Assembly (NCBI GenBank): GCA_021788955.1
Contig: JAJYKC010000050.1
Location: 1-5,690 of the forward strand
DNA: 5,690 nt
Direction of reading: 5' to 3'
Source of the DNA: Acidobacteriota bacterium
GTDB lineage: Bacteria; Acidobacteriota; Terriglobia; Bryobacterales; Bryobacteraceae
How positions within the stretch are numbered: the stretch's first letter is position 1; each line of letters begins with the position of its first letter. Below the pieces are notes generated by a model. The model saw only the letters and a list, made by a program, of their open reading frames with translations, did no database searches and was not told where the DNA came from. This document shows, in pieces, positions 1 to 5,690 of the stretch. Position numbers and translations under genes: made by a program.

Positions 1-741
1 GTTGTGGCGTATTCTTCGGGCAACCATGCCCAGGCGGTGGCGATTGCGGCGGCATCGTGCGGGGTTTCGGCGACGATCGTGATGCCGTCGGATGCGCCGC
101 GGAGTAAGATCGAAGCGACGCGGGGCTACGGGGCGAAGGTAGTTACTTACGACCGGGCGAAGGAGGACCGCGAGGCGATCGGGCGGCGGATTGCGGAGGA
201 GACGGGCGCGACGCTCGCTCCGCCTTATGATCATCCGTGGATCATTGCAGGGCAGGGAACGGCGGCGCTGGAGTTACTGGAAGAAGTGCCGGACCTCGAT
301 GGGTTGGTTGTCTGCATTGGCGGCGGTGGGTTGATCGCGGGATGCTCGACGGCGGCGAAGGGGCTGCGGCCTTCGATCCGCGTGTTCGGGGTGGAGCCGG
401 AGGCAGGGAACGATACTTACTTGTCGTTTCGTTCGGGGAAGCGCGTGACGATACCCCATCCGGCGACGAGCGCCGACGGACTGATGGCGACGACGCCGGG
501 GGCGATTACGTTCCCGATTGTGCAGCGACTGGTGGACGATATTCTGCTGGTGAGCGAAGTGGAGATCCGGCAGACGATGGCGTTTGTTTTGAAGCGGATG
601 AAGATACTTGCCGAGCCGAGCGGGGCGGTTTCGGCCGCGGCGGTGCTGATGCGCAAGTTGCCCGCGGAGTGCCGGCGGGTAGGCGTGGTGATTTCAGGCG
701 GAAACGTCGATCTTGACTTCCTCAAGACGCTCGGGGATTGA
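1..741 (+). CDS. PLP-dependent threonine/serine dehydratase (serine racemase-like), 5'-truncated
   Basis: This is a fold-type II pyridoxal-phosphate enzyme of the threonine ammonia-lyase / serine racemase / threo-3-hydroxyaspartate ammonia-lyase group. Such cytosolic enzymes deaminate hydroxy-amino acids to 2-oxo acids and ammonia. The frame is open from base 1, giving 246 codons and a TGA stop. The GTG at 4 is not the start, because the first visible residues are already the internal SSGNHAQ motif (residues 5-11), which contacts substrate and cofactor. Compared with E. coli TdcB, roughly 80 N-terminal residues are missing, including the PLP-binding lysine. Also visible are the tetraglycine phosphate-binding loop GGGGLIAG (107-114), ADGL (158-161), AEPSGA (204-209, a metal/active-site region in serine racemase) and SGGNVD (232-237), whose serine faces the PLP ring nitrogen. 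The protein ends just after this motif, so there is no C-terminal ACT-type regulatory domain as in biosynthetic IlvA. The family is secure. Which of the three activities it has is inference; the EPEAGNDT stretch leans towards the serine racemase/hydroxyaspartate branch. Confidence 0.93.
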   Translation, partial: VVAYSSGNHAQAVAIAAASCGVSATIVMPSDAPRSKIEATRGYGAKVVTYDRAKEDREAIGRRIAEETGATLAPPYDHPWIIAGQGTAALELLEEVPDLDGLVVCIGGGGLIAGCSTAAKGLRPSIRVFGVEPEAGNDTYLSFRSGKRVTIPHPATSADGLMATTPGAITFPIVQRLVDDILLVSEVEIRQTMAFVLKRMKILAEPSGAVSAAAVLMRKLPAECRRVGVVISGGNVDLDFLKTLGD

Positions 742-1722
742 GGTAGCGGGCTGCAGGAAGGCGGTGTACTTCACTTCGACCTTGGAGCGCGCGGGAATCC
801 AGCGGTAGCCGGGTGCTCCGAACATGCCGTTGCGCGAGATCATCTTGCGACGGCTTTCCGGGAGTGGGGACACGCCGAACTCCATGCCCCAGGTGAGCGT
901 CATGCCGTTCCAGGGCGGTTGGGTGCGGGCGTGGTTTTCTTCCCAAACGCCGAGCCAGGGGAAATCCGCGCGGCGCCAAACGTAGCCGAGTAACAAGTGC
1001 GTGGAAGGCGAATAAGCGAAGAAGTACGCTTCCGGGGACTCGCGCATGAGGTGCGTGGTGAATCCGGCGGAGACTTCGGCACTGTTGTAGGTGCGTATGT
1101 CGCGCGTGGCGCCGTTCGAGGTTGGGACATTCGGCCAAGAGAATTCGCTGCCGGCGTCGAGGGAGTAAGAGTGAGCGACGGGCGCGCGAAACTGAGTGCG
1201 TCCCGGTTCGACGAACGGCGGGCCCAGGGTGACGTGCTGGGTCCAGGCGGTGGGGTGATCGGCGCCGGAGAGATTTTCGAGCGTCTCGGTGAAGTGGAGG
1301 GCGCGGCCTTCGAGTTGGATGGCGCGCTGGAAGCGGAGGCGCGCCACGGGAAGCTCCGCCTTGGCGACGAGGCAGGAGCCGCTCGCCGTGATTTCGTAGG
1401 GGACGACGGAGGCTTCACCGTGAACCGTCATACCTTCCCAGGCTTCTTCTTCCGAGGGAGGGCCGAAGAGGTCCAGGCAGAGGTTATGGCCCATGATGCC
1501 GGCGAGCAGCTTACTTTCGGCGTCGTTGCCGTACTCGGGATGGGTGCTGAGAGAGTAAGTGGAGGGCTCGATGGAAGGCCAGGGAGGAGTCCAGAGAGGA
1601 TTCACTCCCGTGGCCTTGTCGAAAATCTCCGCGATGTGGCCGCCTTCCACCGTCATGGTGAGGCGAAGGTGGGCGTTTTCGCAGGACACGCCGCGACGGC
1701 CGCGGTAGATGGACGCGTGCAT
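694..1722 (-). CDS. Galactose mutarotase-like (aldose 1-epimerase-related) protein
   Basis: This 342-residue protein resembles the galactose mutarotase-like superfamily, beta-sandwich proteins that bind sugars and often interconvert anomers. Superfamily hints are an early ENAHLRLT...EGGHIAEIFDKATG stretch (about 15-39), an HGEAS histidine near 101, a second histidine in TQHVTLGPP near 163, and a glutamate in WGMEFG near 281. These sit where mutarotases carry two histidines and a catalytic glutamate, but assigning them as catalytic is inference. There is no signal peptide or membrane segment, so it should be cytosolic as read. The ATG at 1722 is the only reasonable start: an in-frame TGA lies just upstream (1746-1744), and I see no clear Shine-Dalgarno sequence. 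It begins 13 bases after the oxidoreductase stop, so translational coupling is plausible. Its last 48 bases overlap the dehydratase gene in antisense. The superfamily call is fairly sure; enzyme versus sugar-binding role and the substrate are unknown. Confidence 0.78.
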   Translation of the reverse strand: MHASIYRGRRGVSCENAHLRLTMTVEGGHIAEIFDKATGVNPLWTPPWPSIEPSTYSLSTHPEYGNDAESKLLAGIMGHNLCLDLFGPPSEEEAWEGMTVHGEASVVPYEITASGSCLVAKAELPVARLRFQRAIQLEGRALHFTETLENLSGADHPTAWTQHVTLGPPFVEPGRTQFRAPVAHSYSLDAGSEFSWPNVPTSNGATRDIRTYNSAEVSAGFTTHLMRESPEAYFFAYSPSTHLLLGYVWRRADFPWLGVWEENHARTQPPWNGMTLTWGMEFGVSPLPESRRKMISRNGMFGAPGYRWIPARSKVEVKYTAFLQPATSIPERLEEVKIDVSA

Positions 1723-1735
1723 GAGGGGAGCGAAC

Positions 1736-3178
1736 CTAGACGTTCACTTTGTGCTTGGCGGTGAGCGATTGCCGGTAGGAGGAATCGCGCTTGGAGAAAT
1801 CAGCGGCGTAGGCTTCGGGCTTTTCGTCCTGGCCCATGGTGTCCATTTCTTTGAAGTAGACGCGGCGCTCCTGCTGCATGCAGACGTTAGACAGGATGAC
1901 GGCGGTGGAATCGCGCAGTCCGACTTCGACGTCGGCTTTCGGGTGGCCGCCGGTTTTGCTGTCGTCGAAGAACGAGGTCAGCTCGGTTTCAACCGGGTTG
2001 ACGTCCTCGTCGGAAGTCATGATGCCCTTGCTGTAGAGCCAGCGGCGGGCGAATTTCATTTCGCGGGTGAGGAAGCTATCGTCGGAGCCGAGTTGGTCGC
2101 TGTCGAGGAGCAGGGGCAGGGCTTTCGAGCCGGCGGCCAAAGCGTAGCTTGCGCCCGCGGCGGCTGCGCCCTCCTTGCCGGCGGCGGGTTTGGCCTCAAC
2201 GTGGTGGGCTTCCTTGTACCAAAGGCCGGTGGGCATGGTGTTTTGGCCGTCGCCGACGGTGATTTCCAGGGCGGCTCCGGTGCCCATGATGCATTCGCCG
2301 AACTCGGGCCGCGTGCCACCGAGGTAGGGCAGGTGCGAGTTGGTGGTGATCGAAGAGTAGACGAGCTTCTGATTCTTGGGGTACTTGTAAATCAGTTGGA
2401 TGTTGTCGTAGACGTCGCGGCCGTCTTTCCAGGTGTCGAGGCCGCCGACGCCGATGACGTACTCGGGGCCGGAGCCGAAGATCCAGTCGGCGACGTCGAT
2501 CTGGTGGCTGGCCAGTTCGGCTGCGAGGCCGCCGGAGTATTCGTTATAAAGCCGCCAGTTGAAGCCGTTCATGACCCAGCCGGGATTGCGGTGCCACTGG
2601 GCGTGGATGTGGGTGACGTCGCCGAGGAGGCCCTTGTCGGTCATTTCCTTGGCGAGGGCGTAGAACTTGCTGTAGCGGCGCTGGAGGCCGACCTGCAGAA
2701 CCTGTTTCGGATATTGCGCGGCGAGGGTGCGGAGGGCGTGAATCTCGTAGGGTTGGAAGACGATGCTTTTTTCGCAGAAGGTGTGTTTGCCGGCCTGGAG
2801 GGTGTCGCGCGTGATGGGGAAGTGGGCGAACAGGGGCACGGCGATGATGACGGCGTCGACCTGTTTATTGGCGAGGAGTTCGCGGTAGTCGGAGTACTTG
2901 GTGGGATTGGTGCCGATGACGTCGGCGGCGCGGTCGAGTTTATCCTGCTGGATGTCGCAGACGGCGACGCAGTGGCCGTTGGAGACGTTGAGGAGGTGCT
3001 TTAAGAGGTAGGAGCCGCGGCCCCCGGTGCCGATGATGCCGAAAGCGACCTGGTCGTTGGCGGCCTTGACGGTTTGAATGCGTGGGCCTTCGAAAGCGGC
3101 GGCGGCCGCGGCGACGGCGCCAACCGCAGCGGCGGTTTTTATGACATCGCGTCGAGTGGGTTCCTGCTGGTCTTGCAT
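1736..3178 (-). CDS. Gfo/Idh/MocA family oxidoreductase with Tat signal
   Basis: This 480-residue NAD(P)-dependent dehydrogenase-family protein would be expected to oxidise or reduce a sugar, cyclitol or derivative. The N-terminus carries a twin-arginine signal, TRRDVIK (8-14), followed by an alanine-rich hydrophobic stretch to about residue 29, which predicts Tat export of a folded, cofactor-loaded enzyme. The Rossmann domain starts at VAFGIIGTGGRG (44-55). The family EKP motif reads CEKSIV (135-140), keeping the lysine (K137) but with serine for proline. The C-terminal domain has GGLAAELASHQIDVADW (216-232), where H225 and D228 occupy the usual active-site segment. An Ala/Gly/Lys-rich linker (about 329-352) looks like a lineage insertion. 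An in-frame start at 3238 would overlap the upstream gene. I chose the ATG at 3178 because AAGGAG sits six bases before it and the Tat motif then lies at the very N-terminus. It lies 43 bases after the BrkB-like gene and 13 before the mutarotase-like gene. The family is secure; the substrate is not deducible. Confidence 0.94.
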   Translation of the reverse strand: MQDQQEPTRRDVIKTAAAVGAVAAAAAAFEGPRIQTVKAANDQVAFGIIGTGGRGSYLLKHLLNVSNGHCVAVCDIQQDKLDRAADVIGTNPTKYSDYRELLANKQVDAVIIAVPLFAHFPITRDTLQAGKHTFCEKSIVFQPYEIHALRTLAAQYPKQVLQVGLQRRYSKFYALAKEMTDKGLLGDVTHIHAQWHRNPGWVMNGFNWRLYNEYSGGLAAELASHQIDVADWIFGSGPEYVIGVGGLDTWKDGRDVYDNIQLIYKYPKNQKLVYSSITTNSHLPYLGGTRPEFGECIMGTGAALEITVGDGQNTMPTGLWYKEAHHVEAKPAAGKEGAAAAGASYALAAGSKALPLLLDSDQLGSDDSFLTREMKFARRWLYSKGIMTSDEDVNPVETELTSFFDDSKTGGHPKADVEVGLRDSTAVILSNVCMQQERRVYFKEMDTMGQDEKPEAYAADFSKRDSSYRQSLTAKHKVNV

Positions 3179-3184
3179 CGCTTG

Positions 3185-3190
3185 CTCCTT
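3185..3190 (-). promoter_or_regulatory. Ribosome binding site of the Gfo/Idh/MocA gene
   Basis: On the minus strand the hexamer AAGGAG lies six bases upstream of the ATG at 3178. It is the best Shine-Dalgarno match in the window. It decides between that start and the in-frame start at 3238, which lacks such a site and would sit inside the preceding gene. Confidence 0.8.
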
Positions 3191-3221
3191 CGCGGGGGGA
3201 TTCAACCCGAGTCTATCCCCT

Positions 3222-4148
3222 TTAGGACGGGCTCGCAACGTCTATGGGGACATCCCGGGCGGCGCGGCGGGCCATCCAGTCCGCGCCGGCCAAAACGACC
3301 ATGGCGGCGATAAAGCTGTACAAGACGATGGTGACTGAGTAGGCGAACGGGCCGTACTCAAGGGACATCTTGCGGCGGAGCCAGGGCCAGGTGGCGATGT
3401 TGACGATCTGGATGATTTCGAGCACGAGGCCGGTCCCAATGGCGGCCTGGATGCTGAGCCCCACCGGCACTTTGCGATTCGGCAGAAGCCAGTAGACGAA
3501 GAAGAGCATGAGCATGAGCACGGGCACGGCGGCAGCTTTGAAGATGGCCGCGCCGACGAGTTGGCCGAGAAACTGGCTGAGGCCACTTAGTTCGCCGACG
3601 AAGCCGGCGTTGAACGCTGTGAGGATGATGAATGCGAGGCAGAGGCTGCCGCAGAGGAAGATGAGGCCGAGGCTGATGAGTTGATTCTGGAGGTAAGTGC
3701 GGTTTTCCTTACAGCCCCAGGCGCGGTTGAGCGCGACTTCGAGCGGGACGAAGATGCCGTTGGCGGTGAACAGGAGCAAGAGGACGGAGGCGATCTGGAA
3801 CGGGCGCTGGGCGACGGTAGCGCGGAGGTTGCGGACGATGAAGTTGCCGATGTCGTCGGGGAACGTGTCGTTGAGGGCGAAGTAGATTGCGTTCGCGGCG
3901 ACATGCCAGTGGAGGACACGATCGCAGATGGAGACCATCACGATGAGGAAGGGCACCATGGCGAGGAGGATGCTTACGGCGATGGCCATGGCGTGGACGT
4001 GGACCTCGGTCTGCATCCAGTAGTGCAGGACCGGGACGGACATGCGCCTGGCCTGGTTCAGGCGGGCGGAAGCAGGACCTTCGATGATTGAGAGAGACAA
4101 GCGAGAAAATTCGAAAGTATAAGTGTATCGAAGCCACGGCGGAGGCAT
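3222..4148 (-). CDS. YihY/BrkB-family (UPF0761-like) inner-membrane protein
   Basis: This is a multi-pass inner-membrane protein of the YihY / virulence factor BrkB family, historically mislabelled ribonuclease BN; its molecular function is not established. From the ATG at 4148 it has 308 residues and about six hydrophobic segments. These are near VHAMAIAVSILLAMVPFLIV (first), IASVLLLLFTANGIFVPLEV, LISLGLIFLCGSLCLAFIIL, AAAVPVLMLMLFFVYWLLPN, LSIQAAIGTGLVLEIIQIVN and AYSVTIVLYSFIAAMVVLAG (last). Family-like signatures are NRAWGCKENRTY after segment 2, YWLLPNRKVP after segment 4, and the YGPFAY...GADW ending. The start is uncertain. The frame stays open to a TTG at 4187, and ATG codons at 4148 and 4043 and a TTG at 4100 are all possible; none has a clear ribosome binding site. 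The first 15-20 codons from 4148 have AT-rich third positions and overlap a palindromic AT-rich island, which argues for a shorter protein. The EGPASARLNQARR stretch before 4043 looks protein-like and argues for a longer one. It is probably the first gene of the leftward block. Confidence 0.88.
   Translation of the reverse strand: MPPPWLRYTYTFEFSRLSLSIIEGPASARLNQARRMSVPVLHYWMQTEVHVHAMAIAVSILLAMVPFLIVMVSICDRVLHWHVAANAIYFALNDTFPDDIGNFIVRNLRATVAQRPFQIASVLLLLFTANGIFVPLEVALNRAWGCKENRTYLQNQLISLGLIFLCGSLCLAFIILTAFNAGFVGELSGLSQFLGQLVGAAIFKAAAVPVLMLMLFFVYWLLPNRKVPVGLSIQAAIGTGLVLEIIQIVNIATWPWLRRKMSLEYGPFAYSVTIVLYSFIAAMVVLAGADWMARRAARDVPIDVASPS
4094..4123 (+). promoter_or_regulatory. Possible sigma70-type promoter for the DUF2339 gene
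   Basis: On the plus strand GAGACA (4094-4099) is followed after 18 bases by TATAAG (4118-4123), four of six and about four of six matches to the -35 and -10 consensus. The opposite strand over the same centre reads TATACT (4121-4116), a good -10 for the leftward gene, but with no recognisable -35 behind it. The support is base composition plus position between divergent genes. The hexamers alone are weak evidence. Confidence 0.25.
4110..4132. repeat. Imperfect inverted repeat, candidate operator
   Basis: A 23-base imperfect palindrome has left arm TTCGAAA (4110-4116) and right arm TATCGAA (4126-4132), complementary at six of seven positions, with a nine-base centre. It lies in the most AT-rich patch of the window, between the divergent BrkB-like and DUF2339 genes. 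TATA-like hexamers sit at its centre on both strands. The geometry resembles a dimeric repressor site, but a chance palindrome in a short AT-rich patch cannot be excluded. Confidence 0.35.
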
Positions 4149-4201
4149 GGAACGCTTGTGATAGGCTCTTAGCAACCGTGGGCTCAAGCGAGCAGGAGCG
4201 G

Positions 4202-5690
4202 ATGGATGCGCTCACTGAGGCGATTGTCCGTCTGTTGCGCCGGCAGGAGGAAACGGAGCAGCGCCTGGTGAGGATGGAGGCCGCGCTGAGGGCGGCCGGA
4301 ATGCTGGGGGAATCTTCGCCGCCGGTGGTGGATCCGCCGTTGGCGGCGCCCGTGGCGGAGACTCCGGAACCCGCGCCGGCGGAGGCTGTCGTTCCGCAAG
4401 CACAATCGAAGGCTACCGAAGCGCCGCGGGAACTGGAGACCGAGTTCGGGCTGACGTGGGTGAGCCGGATCGGTGCGGTGACTCTGTTGTTCTGCGCGGC
4501 GTTTCTGTTTAAGTACGCCATAGACAAGGAGTGGATCGGGCCCGGCGCGCGGCTGGCGATGGGCGTGCTGGCGGGCGTGGCGGCGCTGGGATGGGGCGAG
4601 CGATTGTGGCGGGGGCGCCACGCGGTGTATGGGCAGGCGGTGTCGGGCCTGGGCATCGCCGTCCTTTATGTTTCGTTGTACGCCTCGTTCGGGCTGTATC
4701 ATCTTCTGCCGGCCGGCGCGGCGTTCGTGTTGATGGCGGCGGTGACGGCGGCCGCGATCTGGCTTGCGTTGCGATATGGAACCGCTGCGATGGCGGCGGT
4801 CGGGCTGTTGGGCGGCTACCTGACGCCGGGACTGGTAAGCACTGGGGAAAACCGCGCGGCATTGTTGTTCGCCTATGTGCTTGTGTTGGATGCGGGTGCG
4901 CTTTGGCTGGCGCGGACGAGGAACTGGCTGAAGTTCGAAGCCTTCGCGGTTGTGGCGACGGTGGTGATTTGGGAGGCTTGGTTCACTTCGTATTTCTCGC
5001 CCGAGCAGCACACGGTTGTAACCGTGTTCGTTCTGCTGTTCTACTCGCTGTTCCTGCTGGCACGGAGGCCGTCTACGTGGATCGCGGCGCAGTCATTCGC
5101 GGTTGCGGGCCTTGCGTTTACGTGGTCGACGAATCCCGGGCCGTATCTGGTTGTCGCGATCGCGGTGAGCCTGGCCGGACTGGTTTGGGCGGATTCCAAG
5201 CCAAACAGCGGGCTCGCGCAGGCGGCGGGATTCGCGTTCTGGATTATTTTCGGCGCGTGGTACATCGGACTGAAGGCGGACCCGGTTCCGGTGGGGCAGA
5301 TGTTTGGTCTGCTGACGGTGGCGTTTCTTTGCTTCTTTGCCTGGATGCCGTGGCAGGTGGTGGTTCGAAAGCGGCGGTGCGAAGCGGCAGACTTACTGCT
5401 CGAGAGCGCGAACGGGGTTGCTTATTACACGGCGTCGTACACGCTGCTTTCGCCGGGCTATCACGGCAGGCTGGGTTTGTTTACGGCGGCGATGGCTTGC
5501 CTGTACTTCGGCTTGGGCGAGTTACTGCGGCGGAGACTTGGGGAGGACGGGCGGGGCGTGGTCCCGAGACTACTTGCGAACGGGTTCGGCGTCGCGTTGT
5601 TGACGCTTGCGATTCCCGTTCAGTTTGCCGGCTATGGCGTGACGATCTCGTGGGCGGCCGAGGGCGCGGCGCTCAGTTGGATCTGCCGGC
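4202..5690 (+). CDS. DUF2339 domain-containing multi-pass membrane protein, 3'-truncated
   Basis: The frame is open from here to the right edge without a stop, giving 496 visible codons of a larger polytopic inner-membrane protein. DUF2339 has no established molecular function. Residues 5-33 form a charged Glu/Arg/Gln-rich segment typical of a short coiled coil, and 38-76 is a Pro/Ala/Glu-rich linker. The DUF2339 signature region follows: LTWVSRIGAVTLLFCAAFLF (84-103), then KYAIDKEWIGPGARLAMG (104-121). Many further hydrophobic segments run to the edge, including YGTAAMAAVGLLGGYLTPG (192-210) and the family-like TLAIPVQFAGYGVTISWAAEGA (468-489). The ATG at 4202 is preceded by AGGAG only three bases away, which is closer than usual. 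An in-frame GTG at 4178 would add eight residues but has no convincing ribosome binding site. The gene is divergent from the BrkB-like gene. The family call is confident; no role can be assigned. The remaining C-terminal part lies beyond the window. Confidence 0.88.
   Translation, partial: MDALTEAIVRLLRRQEETEQRLVRMEAALRAAGMLGESSPPVVDPPLAAPVAETPEPAPAEAVVPQAQSKATEAPRELETEFGLTWVSRIGAVTLLFCAAFLFKYAIDKEWIGPGARLAMGVLAGVAALGWGERLWRGRHAVYGQAVSGLGIAVLYVSLYASFGLYHLLPAGAAFVLMAAVTAAAIWLALRYGTAAMAAVGLLGGYLTPGLVSTGENRAALLFAYVLVLDAGALWLARTRNWLKFEAFAVVATVVIWEAWFTSYFSPEQHTVVTVFVLLFYSLFLLARRPSTWIAAQSFAVAGLAFTWSTNPGPYLVVAIAVSLAGLVWADSKPNSGLAQAAGFAFWIIFGAWYIGLKADPVPVGQMFGLLTVAFLCFFAWMPWQVVVRKRRCEAADLLLESANGVAYYTASYTLLSPGYHGRLGLFTAAMACLYFGLGELLRRRLGEDGRGVVPRLLANGFGVALLTLAIPVQFAGYGVTISWAAEGAALSWICR

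Noticed and set aside
997..1764. A 255-codon plus-strand open frame over the mutarotase-like gene
   Set aside because: It is Gly/Arg/Glu-rich without family motifs and is antisense to a better-supported gene.
1709..3004. A 431-codon open frame on the plus strand, antisense to the oxidoreductase gene
   Set aside because: It is composed mostly of Val, Gly, Asp, Ala and Glu, the usual antisense shadow of a GC-rich gene. It lacks recognisable domains, and the opposite strand encodes a clear Gfo/Idh/MocA protein.
3092..3140. Low-complexity GCG/GCC-rich tract
   Set aside because: It encodes the alanine-rich hydrophobic part of the Tat signal peptide, so no independent repeat element is needed.
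3193..3220. G-run and C-run in the gap before the oxidoreductase, as a possible terminator
   Set aside because: The only pairing is about four G-C pairs around an 18-base loop with no following T-run, and it sits beside the ribosome binding site. A terminator here is not supported.
3505..3522. Short tandem-like repeat of GAGCAT units
   Set aside because: It simply encodes alternating Met and Leu (VLMLML) in a membrane helix of the BrkB-like protein.
3681..4091. A plus-strand open frame antisense to the BrkB-like gene
   Set aside because: It is dominated by Asp, Glu, Gly and Val with no domain. The minus strand encodes convincing membrane helices.
4184..5011. A 275-codon minus-strand open frame over the DUF2339 gene
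   Set aside because: It is Arg/Pro/His/Gln-rich low-complexity sequence typical of a shadow frame, and the plus strand carries an uninterrupted DUF2339 protein.

Overview
This is an ordinary-looking, GC-rich bacterial chromosomal window with five protein-coding genes packed almost end to end. No RNA gene, mobile element, CRISPR array or phage-like feature is visible. The combination of a Tat-exported Gfo/Idh/MocA oxidoreductase, a mutarotase-like protein, a BrkB/YihY membrane protein and a DUF2339 membrane protein, with strong G/C preference at third codon positions, suggests an Acidobacteriota chromosome (Solibacter/Bryobacter-like). Planctomycetes or Verrucomicrobia are alternatives. This placement comes from gene content and protein flavour, not from a search.

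Layout. Bases 1-741 (+) hold the C-terminal three quarters of a PLP-dependent threonine/serine dehydratase (serine racemase-like), cut by the left edge. It converges on, and overlaps by 48 bp, a leftward block of three genes. In transcription order these are a six-helix YihY/BrkB-family membrane protein (about 4148-3222), a Tat-signal Gfo/Idh/MocA oxidoreductase (3178-1736) and a mutarotase-like protein (1722-694). The gaps within this block are 43 and 13 bases, so co-transcription is plausible. Rightward from about 4202, and running off the right edge, is a DUF2339 multi-pass membrane protein with an N-terminal coiled coil and a Pro/Ala-rich linker. It has no stop codon in the window.

How the genes may work together. 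The oxidoreductase and the mutarotase-like protein make a sensible carbohydrate pair: one would act on a sugar or cyclitol and the other on a sugar ring or anomer. The substrate cannot be read from the sequence. The dehydratase, the BrkB-like protein and the DUF2339 protein show no clear functional link to that pair. The divergent BrkB/DUF2339 boundary contains an AT-rich island with an imperfect 23-bp inverted repeat around TATA-like hexamers. It is the only noncoding-type signal that stands out. I see no convincing evidence of a novel multi-gene system. No gene-free stretch exceeds about 60 bases with the starts chosen here, or about 160 bases if the shortest BrkB start is used.
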